Source: Acidobacteriota bacterium (lineage in GTDB: Bacteria; Actinomycetota; Acidimicrobiia; Acidimicrobiales; SHLQ01). From it: DNA of 5,471 bases. A program made the position numbers and the translations under genes. The stretch is taken from assembly GCA_022562835.1 (NCBI GenBank), contig JADFOM010000187.1, positions 1 to 5,471 of the forward strand, in the 5' to 3' direction. The first letter of the stretch is position 1, and the number at the start of each line of letters is the position of its first letter. Shown one piece after another: positions 1-5,471 of this stretch. The notes below the pieces were generated by a model, which did no database searches, was not told where the DNA came from, and saw nothing but the letters and a program-made list of their open reading frames with translations.

Positions 1-483
1 TCATCACCGCCATCTGCAGAATCTCATTGCGCTTCTTCTCGCCACCACTGAAACCGGCATTGACGGCACGATAAAGAAAGCCCTCCTTCATCTCCACAAG
101 ATCCATTGCTTCTTGGGCAATGGACAGGAAGTCGCGCGCACCAATCTCCGTCTCGCCGCGAGCATGCCGCACCGAGTTCAGAGCAGTGCGCAGAAAGTAC
201 ATGTTGTTCACGCCCGGAATCTCCACCGGGTACTGGAAGCCGACAAACACACCGGCTGCGGCCCGAGCCTCAGGCTCCATGTCGAGCAGATCAACGCCAT
301 CGAGCGTGGCCGTGCCGCCGATCTCGTAGCCGTCCCGGCCGGCCAATGCGTGGGCGAAGGTGCTCTTGCCTGAACCGTTGGGGCCCATGATCGCGTGGAC
401 CTCACCCGACCCGACATCGAGGTCGAGGCCATTGAGGATCGGGGTTCCGCCTATCGATGCGGTGAGATTCTCGACGTGCAACA

Positions 484-484
<1 letters not shown>
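1..484 (-). CDS. sufC: SufC, Fe-S assembly ABC-type ATPase (partial, N-terminal 161 residues)
   Basis: This is the cytosolic ATPase of the SufBCD scaffold, which drives the conformational change needed for Fe-S cluster assembly. The ATG (complement of 482-484) opens a frame that stays open to the left edge, giving 161 of the roughly 250 residues usual for SufC. Visible motifs are Walker A GPNGSGKST at residues 34-42, the Q-loop glutamine Q84 in GFQYPVEIPGV, and the SufC-type signature FSGGEKKRNEILQM at 145-158. Walker B and the switch histidine lie outside the window. The FQYPVEIPGV and GEKKRNE stretches separate SufC from transporter ATPases. The start overlaps the sufB stop by one base (TGATG), and a purine-rich GGAAGGAAG (complement of 494-502) inside the end of sufB can serve as its ribosome site, so translation is probably coupled. 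Identity is secure; only the C-terminus is missing. Confidence 0.97.
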
Positions 485-1922
<1,438 letters not shown>

Positions 1923-1926
<4 letters not shown>

Positions 1927-2276
1927 GAGCTGAACGACTGCCCGCACCCGCAGCTGCTCTGCGCGTTGGGGTTCTCGATGCTGAATCCGGCGCCCTGGAG
2001 GCCATCGCTGTAGTTCAGCGTTGCGCCGGAGAGCTGCCGTGCGCTGGCGGCGTCGATTCTGACCGTTACGGGTCCGAAGTTGGCGACGTGATCATCCGGG
2101 CTCTCATCGGAATCGAAGAACATCTCATAGGAGAAGCCCGAACATCCACCCGCGCGAACTGCCACCCGAAGTCCAAGATCCTGCTCATCCTCCTCAGCCA
2201 ACAGCTCAGCCACCTTCGCCAGCGCCTCACCGCTCAGCGCGATCAGCGGTTGCGTGTCGAGATCGGTCGTTGTCAT
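1923..2276 (-). CDS. A-type Fe-S carrier (HesB/IscA/SufA/ErpA family)
   Basis: A 117-residue A-type carrier, a protein that receives Fe-S clusters from the scaffold and passes them to target apoproteins in the cytosol. The three family cysteines are present: C45 in AGGCSGFSY and C109/C111 in SSCGCG near the C-terminus. The SGFSY and GFSIENPNA segments are typical of the family, and the length is normal (about 105-125). The ATG at 2276 is preferred over one 17 codons upstream because AAGGAG sits 9 bases ahead of it and the family begins near here. Its stop overlaps the sufB start (ATGA), so carrier and scaffold are made together. The acidic patch LAEEDEQD at 26-33 lies before the core. Sequence alone does not tell SufA from ErpA or IscA; the neighbourhood argues for a dedicated Suf-operon carrier, hence no gene symbol. 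Confidence 0.95.
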
Positions 2277-2326
2277 CGCTCTGTTCTCCTTGGTTGGCTT
2301 TAGTAGGGTTCCGTCTGATTGCACCA

Positions 2327-2346
2327 CGCAGGCCTACGGCCCCGCG
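2327..2346 (-). other. Stem-loop between ferredoxin and carrier genes
   Basis: In the 84-base gap between the ferredoxin stop and the carrier start, 2327-2334 pairs with 2338-2346 around a TAC loop (GTA in the minus-strand RNA). This gives eight pairs, one of them G-U, with a single bulged base. No T-tract follows, so it is not a classical terminator. It could protect the 3' end of a ferredoxin mRNA or slow read-through into the rest of the operon. The structure was found by eye, with no folding energy calculated. Confidence 0.35.
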
Positions 2347-2360
2347 GTCGGCGCAGGTCT

Positions 2361-2627
2361 CTACGCCTCGACTTCGATGAAGATGCACTCACCAGGGCAC
2401 TCCTCTGCCGACTCGATGACCCGCTCCAGACCGCCGTCAGGTATCCGAGCCATACCGTCGGGGCCCGCCGGATTGGCAGCGCCGTCGAACAGCTTCTCGG
2501 TCCCGAAGTTCTCCGCAGATTCCTTCACGTAGAAGAGCCCGTCGTCCATCGCGAAGAACACATCAGGGGCAATCTCCTCGCACAGCCCGTCGCCAGTGCA
2601 CAGATCCTGGTCGATCCAGACCTTCAT
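2361..2627 (-). CDS. Small actinobacterial-type ferredoxin (3Fe-4S or Asp-ligated 4Fe-4S)
   Basis: An 88-residue acidic single-cluster ferredoxin, a cytosolic one-electron carrier. The N-terminal motif is C10-T-G-D13-G-L-C16, the CxxDxxC form in which aspartate stands where the second cysteine of a 4Fe-4S site would be. C77-P78 near the C-terminus is the remote ligand, and a further C81 follows. Aspartate at this position is known from 3Fe-4S ferredoxins and from Asp-ligated 4Fe-4S proteins such as Pyrococcus ferredoxin. The chain is longer than the 60-70 residues of many actinobacterial cytochrome P450 ferredoxins, with extra sequence between about 36 and 66. The start is supported by a perfect AAGGAGG nine bases upstream. 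It is the first gene of the leftward suf cluster, divergent from sufR. It may donate electrons to cluster assembly or simply be a client of it; the sequence does not decide. Confidence 0.93.
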   Translation of the reverse strand: MKVWIDQDLCTGDGLCEEIAPDVFFAMDDGLFYVKESAENFGTEKLFDGAANPAGPDGMARIPDGGLERVIESAEECPGECIFIEVEA

Positions 2628-2747
2628 GTCGCTCTTCCTCCTTGCTTCGGTTGTCGATTGGTGCCTCGATACCGTTCAACCTATCAGTATTTCAGTAGTT
2701 ACATGTTGCGAAACTCCCGAAACTCTGCGGCATGCTACGCTTGGGCA
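2628..2747. promoter_or_regulatory. Divergent suf/sufR control region
   Basis: These 120 bases separate the ferredoxin start (leftward) from the sufR start (rightward), so any operator here could govern both. Two pairs of direct repeats stand out on the plus strand: TCAGTA at 2684-2689 and 2692-2697, and GAAACTC at 2710-2716 and 2719-2725. A possible leftward -10 box, TAGGTT on the minus strand (2678-2683), lies immediately beside the TCAGTA pair, which would then occupy the -10/-35 spacer. That promoter assignment is weak because no good -35 is seen. By analogy with other SufR systems this is where SufR should bind, but I do not recognise a published operator. Confidence 0.5.
2736..2747 (+). 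promoter_or_regulatory. -10 box for a leaderless sufR transcript
   Basis: TACGCT at 2736-2741 fits the actinobacterial TANNNT -10 consensus and ends six bases before the sufR ATG at 2748. Transcription would therefore start on or next to the A of the start codon. No Shine-Dalgarno sequence precedes this ATG, which fits leaderless translation. No clear -35 is present, as is common for such promoters. Confidence 0.55.
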
Positions 2748-3392
2748 ATGCCCACCACCAGCGCTGCGCCTTCACCCACTCAGCGCCGCGCGCTCGCTGC
2801 CCTGAAACGAAGCGGCGACGCAACCGCCGAAGAACTCGCCGCCACCCTCAAGATCTCCTCCAGCGCAGTTCGCCAACACCTGAGAGCACTGCGATCCGCC
2901 GGCCTCATCACCGCGAGTCAAGACCGCGGCCAACCGGGACGTCCAGCCGACCGCTATCACGCCACCGACCTCGCCGAACCACTCTTCGTGACGACAGACA
3001 GCAGCCTCTCCGTCGAACTCCTCGAACACATCGAAGAAGAAGACCCAGAACTCGTGAATCGAGTATTCCAGCGACGCCGACGCCGCCTCGTCGAAAACGC
3101 GCGGGACAAGCTCACAGGCAAGGCCGTCGCCGAACGAGTCAACGTACTGACCAACATGCTCGATGAACAGGGATACCTCGCCGACTGTGAGAAGGCCGGC
3201 CACAACCACTACCGGATCAACCTTCACAGCTGCCCCATGTGGGCCGTTGCCACCCACTACACCCAGGCCTGCACCACCGAACTGGAGTTCATTCGCGACC
3301 TGATGCCCGACGCGACAGTCGACAGGGTGACCCACAAGACGGCCGGGGCGCACACATGCGCCTACGAAATCCACTTCCGAACTGAGAACTAG
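2748..3392 (+). CDS. sufR: SufR, Fe-S-sensing transcriptional repressor of the suf operon
   Basis: A 214-residue regulator with an N-terminal winged helix (about 10-72). The recognition helix is around SSAVRQHLRALRSAGLI and the wing contains GQPGRPADRY. A C-terminal cysteine-rich sensor follows. In known SufR proteins a bound cluster reports Fe-S sufficiency and allows repression of suf genes. Sensor cysteines are C162 and C175 (CX12C) and C204 (28 residues later), plus C147 upstream. The spacing equals the cyanobacterial CX12CX13CX14C pattern with the third cysteine replaced (A189), as in the three-cysteine actinobacterial forms. H170 stands eight residues after C162, where I recall actinobacterial SufR having an acidic ligand. 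The frame is open much further upstream, but the ATG at 2748 is chosen for its -10 box and because the HTH begins shortly after it; upstream residues would overlap the ferredoxin gene on the other strand. The gene is divergent from the operon it should control. Confidence 0.93.
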   Translation: MPTTSAAPSPTQRRALAALKRSGDATAEELAATLKISSSAVRQHLRALRSAGLITASQDRGQPGRPADRYHATDLAEPLFVTTDSSLSVELLEHIEEEDPELVNRVFQRRRRRLVENARDKLTGKAVAERVNVLTNMLDEQGYLADCEKAGHNHYRINLHSCPMWAVATHYTQACTTELEFIRDLMPDATVDRVTHKTAGAHTCAYEIHFRTEN

Positions 3393-3489
3393 AGACGCAA
3401 AATGCAGTTTCGCCAGAACCCAGAAAAGCCCCATGCCTGGGAATGTCAACCCAAATTTGGCCCTAGTGTCCTCACGTGTTTTGGCTCCG
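3393..3489. other. Intergenic region between sufR and the integrase remnant
   Basis: No gene is seen here. The stretch is less GC-rich than its neighbours and contains short weak inverted repeats, for example CCCA/TGGG around 3431-3442, but no stem followed by a T-run, so I cannot place a convincing sufR terminator. The left boundary of the former mobile element may lie here. Confidence 0.4.
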
Positions 3490-3692
3490 CACCCACGGGT
3501 GATGCAGCAGCGTCTCGGGCACGCTTCGATCCGCACGACGATGGATGTCTACGGATCGGTGTTGCCCGAGGTTGATTCTGAGGTGTCGCGTGGCCTCGGG
3601 GATCTCTTGCGGCCCAAACGCGGCCAGATCGCCGTTTCGGCGGCTGGCTCTGAAGTGGGTGACCTGAGAAACCCGCACCATTTCAACGATGT
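3490..3692 (+). pseudogene. Tyrosine recombinase (phage-type integrase) C-terminal remnant
   Basis: The reading frame from about 3490 gives HPRVMQQRLGHASIRTT followed by MDVYGSVLPEVD, the C-terminal block of phage and integrative-element tyrosine recombinases. It carries the conserved histidine of LGH and the catalytic tyrosine of DVYG. The upstream catalytic arginine, lysine and HxxR box, and the whole DNA-binding N-terminus, are absent; what precedes 3490 does not look like integrase in this frame. The original stop is also missing, since the frame runs on into the tRNA gene. The stub points at the 3' end of the adjacent tRNA-Ala, the normal position of an integrase beside its attachment site. 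It is therefore a dead remnant of an integrated element. Both ends are approximate. Confidence 0.8.
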
Positions 3693-3698
3693 AAGCGG

Positions 3699-3771
3699 TG
3701 GAGGTGAGGGGAGTCGAACCCCTGGCCTCTTCGATGCGACCGAAGCGCTCTGCCAGCTGAGCTACACCCCC
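3699..3771 (-). tRNA. tRNA-Ala(CGC)
   Basis: On the minus strand these 73 bases fold into a full cloverleaf. The acceptor arm is GGGGGTG/CACCTCC, the D-arm GCTC/GAGC, the anticodon stem CTTCG/CGAAG with loop GTCGCAT, the variable loop AGGCC, and the T-arm AGGGG/CCCCT with loop TTCGACT; the discriminator is A. Anticodon CGC reads GCG (Ala). The third acceptor pair is G-T, the G3:U70 pair that marks alanine tRNAs, which independently confirms identity. CCA is not encoded (CCG follows), so the 3' end must be completed by CCA-adding enzyme. An integrase remnant abuts the 3' end. Confidence 0.97.
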
Positions 3772-3978
3772 GCAGGACCACCGAGTCTACTGGGCTGTAC
3801 CCCCCGTTGCGCCGACGTTTGGCGGTCGGCGATTCTGTCAGCGACCTAGTGCTTGAGGATCACCTCAAGGTCCAGATACCAGGGGAAAGTCGCTACGTCG
3901 CTCGGCCGCCAATAGGCCATATGGCTCATTGTCGTGCAATCGCTCAACCACGAGTCAGGCCACGACGATACCGAGTCC
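3772..3978. other. Intergenic region upstream of the CAP lipoprotein
   Basis: No gene is supported here. Apart from the possible tRNA promoter, it holds a perfect hairpin, CTTGAGG-ATCA-CCTCAAG (3852-3869), without a T-run, and a perfect 10-bp palindrome, GCCATATGGC (3916-3925). Both lie upstream of the lipoprotein gene and could be part of its control, but nothing identifies a binding protein. Confidence 0.45.
3784..3789 (-). promoter_or_regulatory. Possible -10 box for tRNA-Ala
   Basis: TAGACT on the minus strand lies 12 bases upstream of the mature tRNA 5' end and matches TANNNT, giving a short 5' leader for RNase P to remove. The -35 region is poor. Confidence 0.4.
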
Positions 3979-4449
3979 ATGATGAGCAAGGTTCGCGACC
4001 TGTCTAAGCCGCGCCGCAGAGTCCTGAGCATCCTTCTCGTCGTCATCGCGGCACTGGTACTGAGCGCCTGTACCCCCCAACAAGAGACTGCGATGGACCT
4101 GGTCAACGCCACCAGAGCAGAACATGGACTCGATCCGCTTTACCCGCACCATGGGGCGATGCAGAAGGCGCAGGCTTGGGCAGAAGAGCTCGCTAGTCGC
4201 GATGGCCATCAGCTCGACCACTCAAAGTTGTCCAACGGTATAGCTGGTGACTGGCTTAAGATCGGTGAGAACGTCGGCTACGGCGGGAGCATTGAAATCG
4301 TGCAGAACGCCTACATGAAATCGCCTGGTCACCGCGCAAACATCTTGGACCCGTCGTTCAACTTCATGGGCGTGGGTGTAGTCGAGCGCCAAGACGGGTT
4401 CGTGTTCACCGTTCAGGTCTTCGTCAGATACGCCTTGCCGAACCAGTGA
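3979..4449 (+). CDS. Secreted CAP/SCP-domain lipoprotein
   Basis: A 156-residue exported protein of the CAP superfamily (SCP/PR1, CAP-like YkwD group). A basic n-region with KPRRR leads into a hydrophobic stretch (about 14-29) and the lipobox L-S-A-C31, so it should be cleaved before C31 and anchored to the outer face of the membrane by lipid. The CAP domain fills the mature 126 residues. It shows H81 in DHS, E97 in GENVG, and H118 in the family hallmark SPGHRANIL, then GVGVV. These are the conserved His/Glu cavity residues; the usual tryptophan before the last motif is Y112. The biochemical role of bacterial CAP proteins is mostly unknown. The start is uncertain: ATG at 3979 or 3982 gives a normal signal peptide, while an in-frame GTG at 3934 would add 15 polar residues. 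None has a good ribosome site. The gene stands alone and converges with the next one. Confidence 0.88.
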   Translation: MMSKVRDLSKPRRRVLSILLVVIAALVLSACTPQQETAMDLVNATRAEHGLDPLYPHHGAMQKAQAWAEELASRDGHQLDHSKLSNGIAGDWLKIGENVGYGGSIEIVQNAYMKSPGHRANILDPSFNFMGVGVVERQDGFVFTVQVFVRYALPNQ

Positions 4450-4453
4450 CCTG

Positions 4454-4473
4454 ACTCACGGTTCAAACCGAGT
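4454..4473. terminator. Weak bidirectional hairpin between convergent genes
   Basis: The 32-base gap between two convergent stops contains an inverted repeat, CGGT/ACCG with an outer ACT/AGT and a two-base bulge, loop TCAA. Its place suggests a shared terminator, but it has no T-run on either strand and the stem is short. Confidence 0.3.
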
Positions 4474-4481
4474 GGGATCGA

Positions 4482-5024
4482 TCAGTTTGCGATGCGCCGT
4501 GCGAGCTCGTTTTCCGATAGCTGCACAGCACCGCCTAGTTCACTGCGTTGATTCTGAACCTGGCGATGGAAGTCAAGCGAACGTACGACCCGCCCCGTGC
4601 TGGGCGTCAAGGAACGCTTATAGGTGAGGTAGCCCATTCCTACGAGCAGAGCGTCGAACCCGATGTGCAGCACTAACGCCGCGAACCCGAAGACGGGCAC
4701 AGCGAACAGGCTGATCACCGCAAAGGCTGCGAGCGCACCAATCACCACTGTGCGCCGCTGGCGGGCAGCCACAGAACCCGAAGGCATGAGTGAATCTATT
4801 CCTCGAGTGGTTGTTGCGCTGGGTAACGACCTCACGGCAGGCTCGGCCTGAGTAGGTCCCGTTTGTTGTGAGTCGGTCAACACCCTCGAGGCGACCGAGC
4901 CGATTGCGGAGAGTCCGTTCTCGGCGCTGGCCCGGCGGACGCCGACTCCGCGGTCACGAAGCATCGGCGGGACCAGGTAGGCCGCCCACACGCCGCACAA
5001 GACGAGTACAACAATGATTGTCAC
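4482..5024 (-). CDS. Small three-helix membrane protein, possibly GlpR/SepX-like
   Basis: I cannot name this 180-residue protein with confidence. It has an N-terminal membrane helix (about 2-22) with WAAYLVPPMLRDR, then a polar Ser/Thr/Pro-rich linker (about 30-90). Two closely spaced membrane helices follow (about 92-112 and 114-136), then a basic cytosolic tail with a short charged end. Arginines after helix 1 suggest the linker is cytoplasmic. This layout (one N-terminal helix with a W..LVP..R motif, a disordered linker and a central hairpin of two helices) recalls the actinobacterial divisome proteins GlpR (Mycobacterium Rv0996 type) and SepX, which are longer. The gene follows moaC in the same direction after 155 bases. 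The start is GTG, supported by GGGAGAG six or so bases upstream. Family assignment is by architecture and context only. A generic actinobacterial membrane protein of unknown function is the alternative. Confidence 0.75.
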   Translation of the reverse strand: MTIIVVLVLCGVWAAYLVPPMLRDRGVGVRRASAENGLSAIGSVASRVLTDSQQTGPTQAEPAVRSLPSATTTRGIDSLMPSGSVAARQRRTVVIGALAAFAVISLFAVPVFGFAALVLHIGFDALLVGMGYLTYKRSLTPSTGRVVRSLDFHRQVQNQRSELGGAVQLSENELARRIAN

Positions 5025-5032
5025 AGAACTCT

Positions 5033-5086
5033 CCCGGATCCCACGCAGACCCTAGTCATTTGCCCCACGACGACGGGGGATCCCGG
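5033..5086. repeat. Imperfect inverted repeat in the leader of the membrane protein gene
   Basis: CCCGGATCCC at 5033-5042 and GGGATCCCGG at 5077-5086 are inverted copies matching at nine of ten positions, 34 bases apart. They lie between the possible promoter and the GTG start at 5024. They may be an operator or an RNA stem in the 5' leader; chance is also possible in this GC-rich context. Confidence 0.35.
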
Positions 5087-5101
5087 CTCGCGATTGTTAC
5101 A

Positions 5102-5130
5102 TTTCTACTACGAACCGTAACGCGCGACAA
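5102..5130 (-). promoter_or_regulatory. Candidate promoter for the membrane protein gene
   Basis: On the minus strand TTGTCG (5125-5130) and TAGAAA (5102-5107) are separated by 17 bases, a reasonable housekeeping-type pair, although the -10 lacks its final T. It would give a leader of about 70 bases before the GTG at 5024, and it implies the gene can be transcribed apart from moaC. Confidence 0.3.
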
Positions 5131-5179
5131 CGCGGCCCTCTGTGACTCTTGACCCAGTGGGAACTACGCGAGACCGCGA

Positions 5180-5471
5180 TCAGCGCCGATAGAGGCCTGA
5201 ACGACCGCCCGACTTCTCCCACAATGCAATCTCGCCGATCACCATTTCGCGATCGGACGACTTACACATGTCATAGATCGTCAGCGCAGCCACCGAAACA
5301 GCCGTCAGCGCCTCCATCTCGACCCCTGTGCGACCAACCGTGGTCACCATCGCCTCGATGTCGACGCGAGCGTCGCCGACATCGAAGGAGACCGTGACGG
5401 AGTTGATCATGAGCGGGTGACACAACGGCACCAGCTCCGCGGTTCGTTTTGCGGCCTGGATTCCTGCGACG
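5180..5471 (-). CDS. moaC: MoaC, cyclic pyranopterin monophosphate synthase (partial, C-terminal 96 residues)
   Basis: MoaC completes the first step of molybdenum cofactor synthesis in the cytosol, turning the MoaA product 3',8-cyclo-dihydro-GTP into cyclic pyranopterin monophosphate. The frame is open from the right edge and ends in TGA at 5180, leaving about 96 of the usual 160 residues. The family motifs are clear: AAKRTAELVPLCHPL with its active-site histidine (H18 of the fragment, E. coli His77), EMEALTAVSVAALTIYD with the two glutamates (E51/E53, matching E. coli 112/114), and D67 and K70, matching E. coli Asp128 and Lys131. The tail SGGRSGLYRR is the normal end with a slight truncation. 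Catalytic residues in the visible part are intact. Downstream, 155 bases separate it from the small membrane protein. Other Mo-cofactor genes are not visible. Confidence 0.97.
   Translation of the reverse strand, partial: VAGIQAAKRTAELVPLCHPLMINSVTVSFDVGDARVDIEAMVTTVGRTGVEMEALTAVSVAALTIYDMCKSSDREMVIGEIALWEKSGGRSGLYRR

Noticed and set aside
106..432. Several overlapping frames on both strands within sufC
   Set aside because: The minus-strand SufC frame, open to the left edge, carries the Walker A, Q-loop and signature motifs; the others are Arg/Ser/Pro-rich shadows.
2277..2327. Upstream ATG at 2327 for the A-type carrier
   Set aside because: The ATG at 2276 has AAGGAG nine bases ahead; the extra 17 residues would encode that ribosome site and are not family-like.
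2319..2532. Plus-strand frames across the ferredoxin gene
   Set aside because: Antisense to a gene with a perfect ribosome site and the complete ferredoxin ligand set.
2319..2747. N-terminal extension of the sufR frame by 143 residues
   Set aside because: It is antisense to the ferredoxin gene and crosses the control region; known SufR proteins begin near the HTH, and a -10 box sits just before 2748.
2772..3536. 254-residue minus-strand frame opposite sufR
   Set aside because: A shadow of the sufR coding strand, lacking any recognisable domain; sufR itself has full family motifs.
3433..3849. A 138-residue open frame that joins the integrase stub to the region beyond the tRNA
   Set aside because: Its middle part (GGEGSRTPGL onwards) is the translated complement of the tRNA gene, a familiar artefact. 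Only the stretch from about 3490 to 3692 resembles a protein family.

Overview
The window reads as chromosomal DNA from a moderately GC-rich actinobacterium. The pointers are a TANNNT -10 box placed exactly for a leaderless mRNA, a tRNA gene without encoded CCA, an actinobacterial-type small ferredoxin, a three-cysteine SufR, and a small three-helix membrane protein next to moaC that recalls actinobacterial GlpR/SepX proteins. The class cannot be fixed from the sequence alone. Acidimicrobiia or a relative is my guess, and it is inference.

Left half (1-3392): an iron-sulfur cluster assembly locus. On the minus strand, reading leftwards from 2627, are a small ferredoxin, an A-type (IscA/SufA/ErpA-like) carrier, sufB and the first two thirds of sufC, which runs off the left edge. 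The last three are translationally coupled (ATGA and TGATG junctions). The repressor gene sufR is divergent on the plus strand from 2748. It appears to be leaderless, and the 120-bp gap it shares with the ferredoxin gene holds two pairs of short direct repeats. Together the genes make one unit: SufB and SufC are the scaffold and ATPase, the A-type protein would carry clusters to targets, the ferredoxin may supply electrons or be a client, and SufR would sense cluster supply and repress the operon. sufD, sufS and sufU are not in the window; they may lie beyond the left edge.

Middle (3393-3978): a gene-poor stretch with the C-terminal stub of a tyrosine recombinase pointing at the 3' end of a minus-strand tRNA-Ala(CGC) gene. 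This is the usual scar of an element that once integrated at a tRNA. Between the tRNA and the next gene are a perfect 7-bp hairpin and a 10-bp palindrome.

Right half (3979-5471): a secreted CAP/SCP-domain lipoprotein (plus strand) converges on a 180-residue membrane protein (minus strand). Behind the latter lies the C-terminal 96 residues of MoaC (minus strand, cut by the right edge), for molybdenum cofactor synthesis. In other actinobacteria, GlpR-type membrane proteins are encoded near a MoeA-like gephyrin homologue and work in cell division, so the pairing seen here deserves attention.

No CRISPR array, complete insertion sequence, rRNA or defence system was seen.
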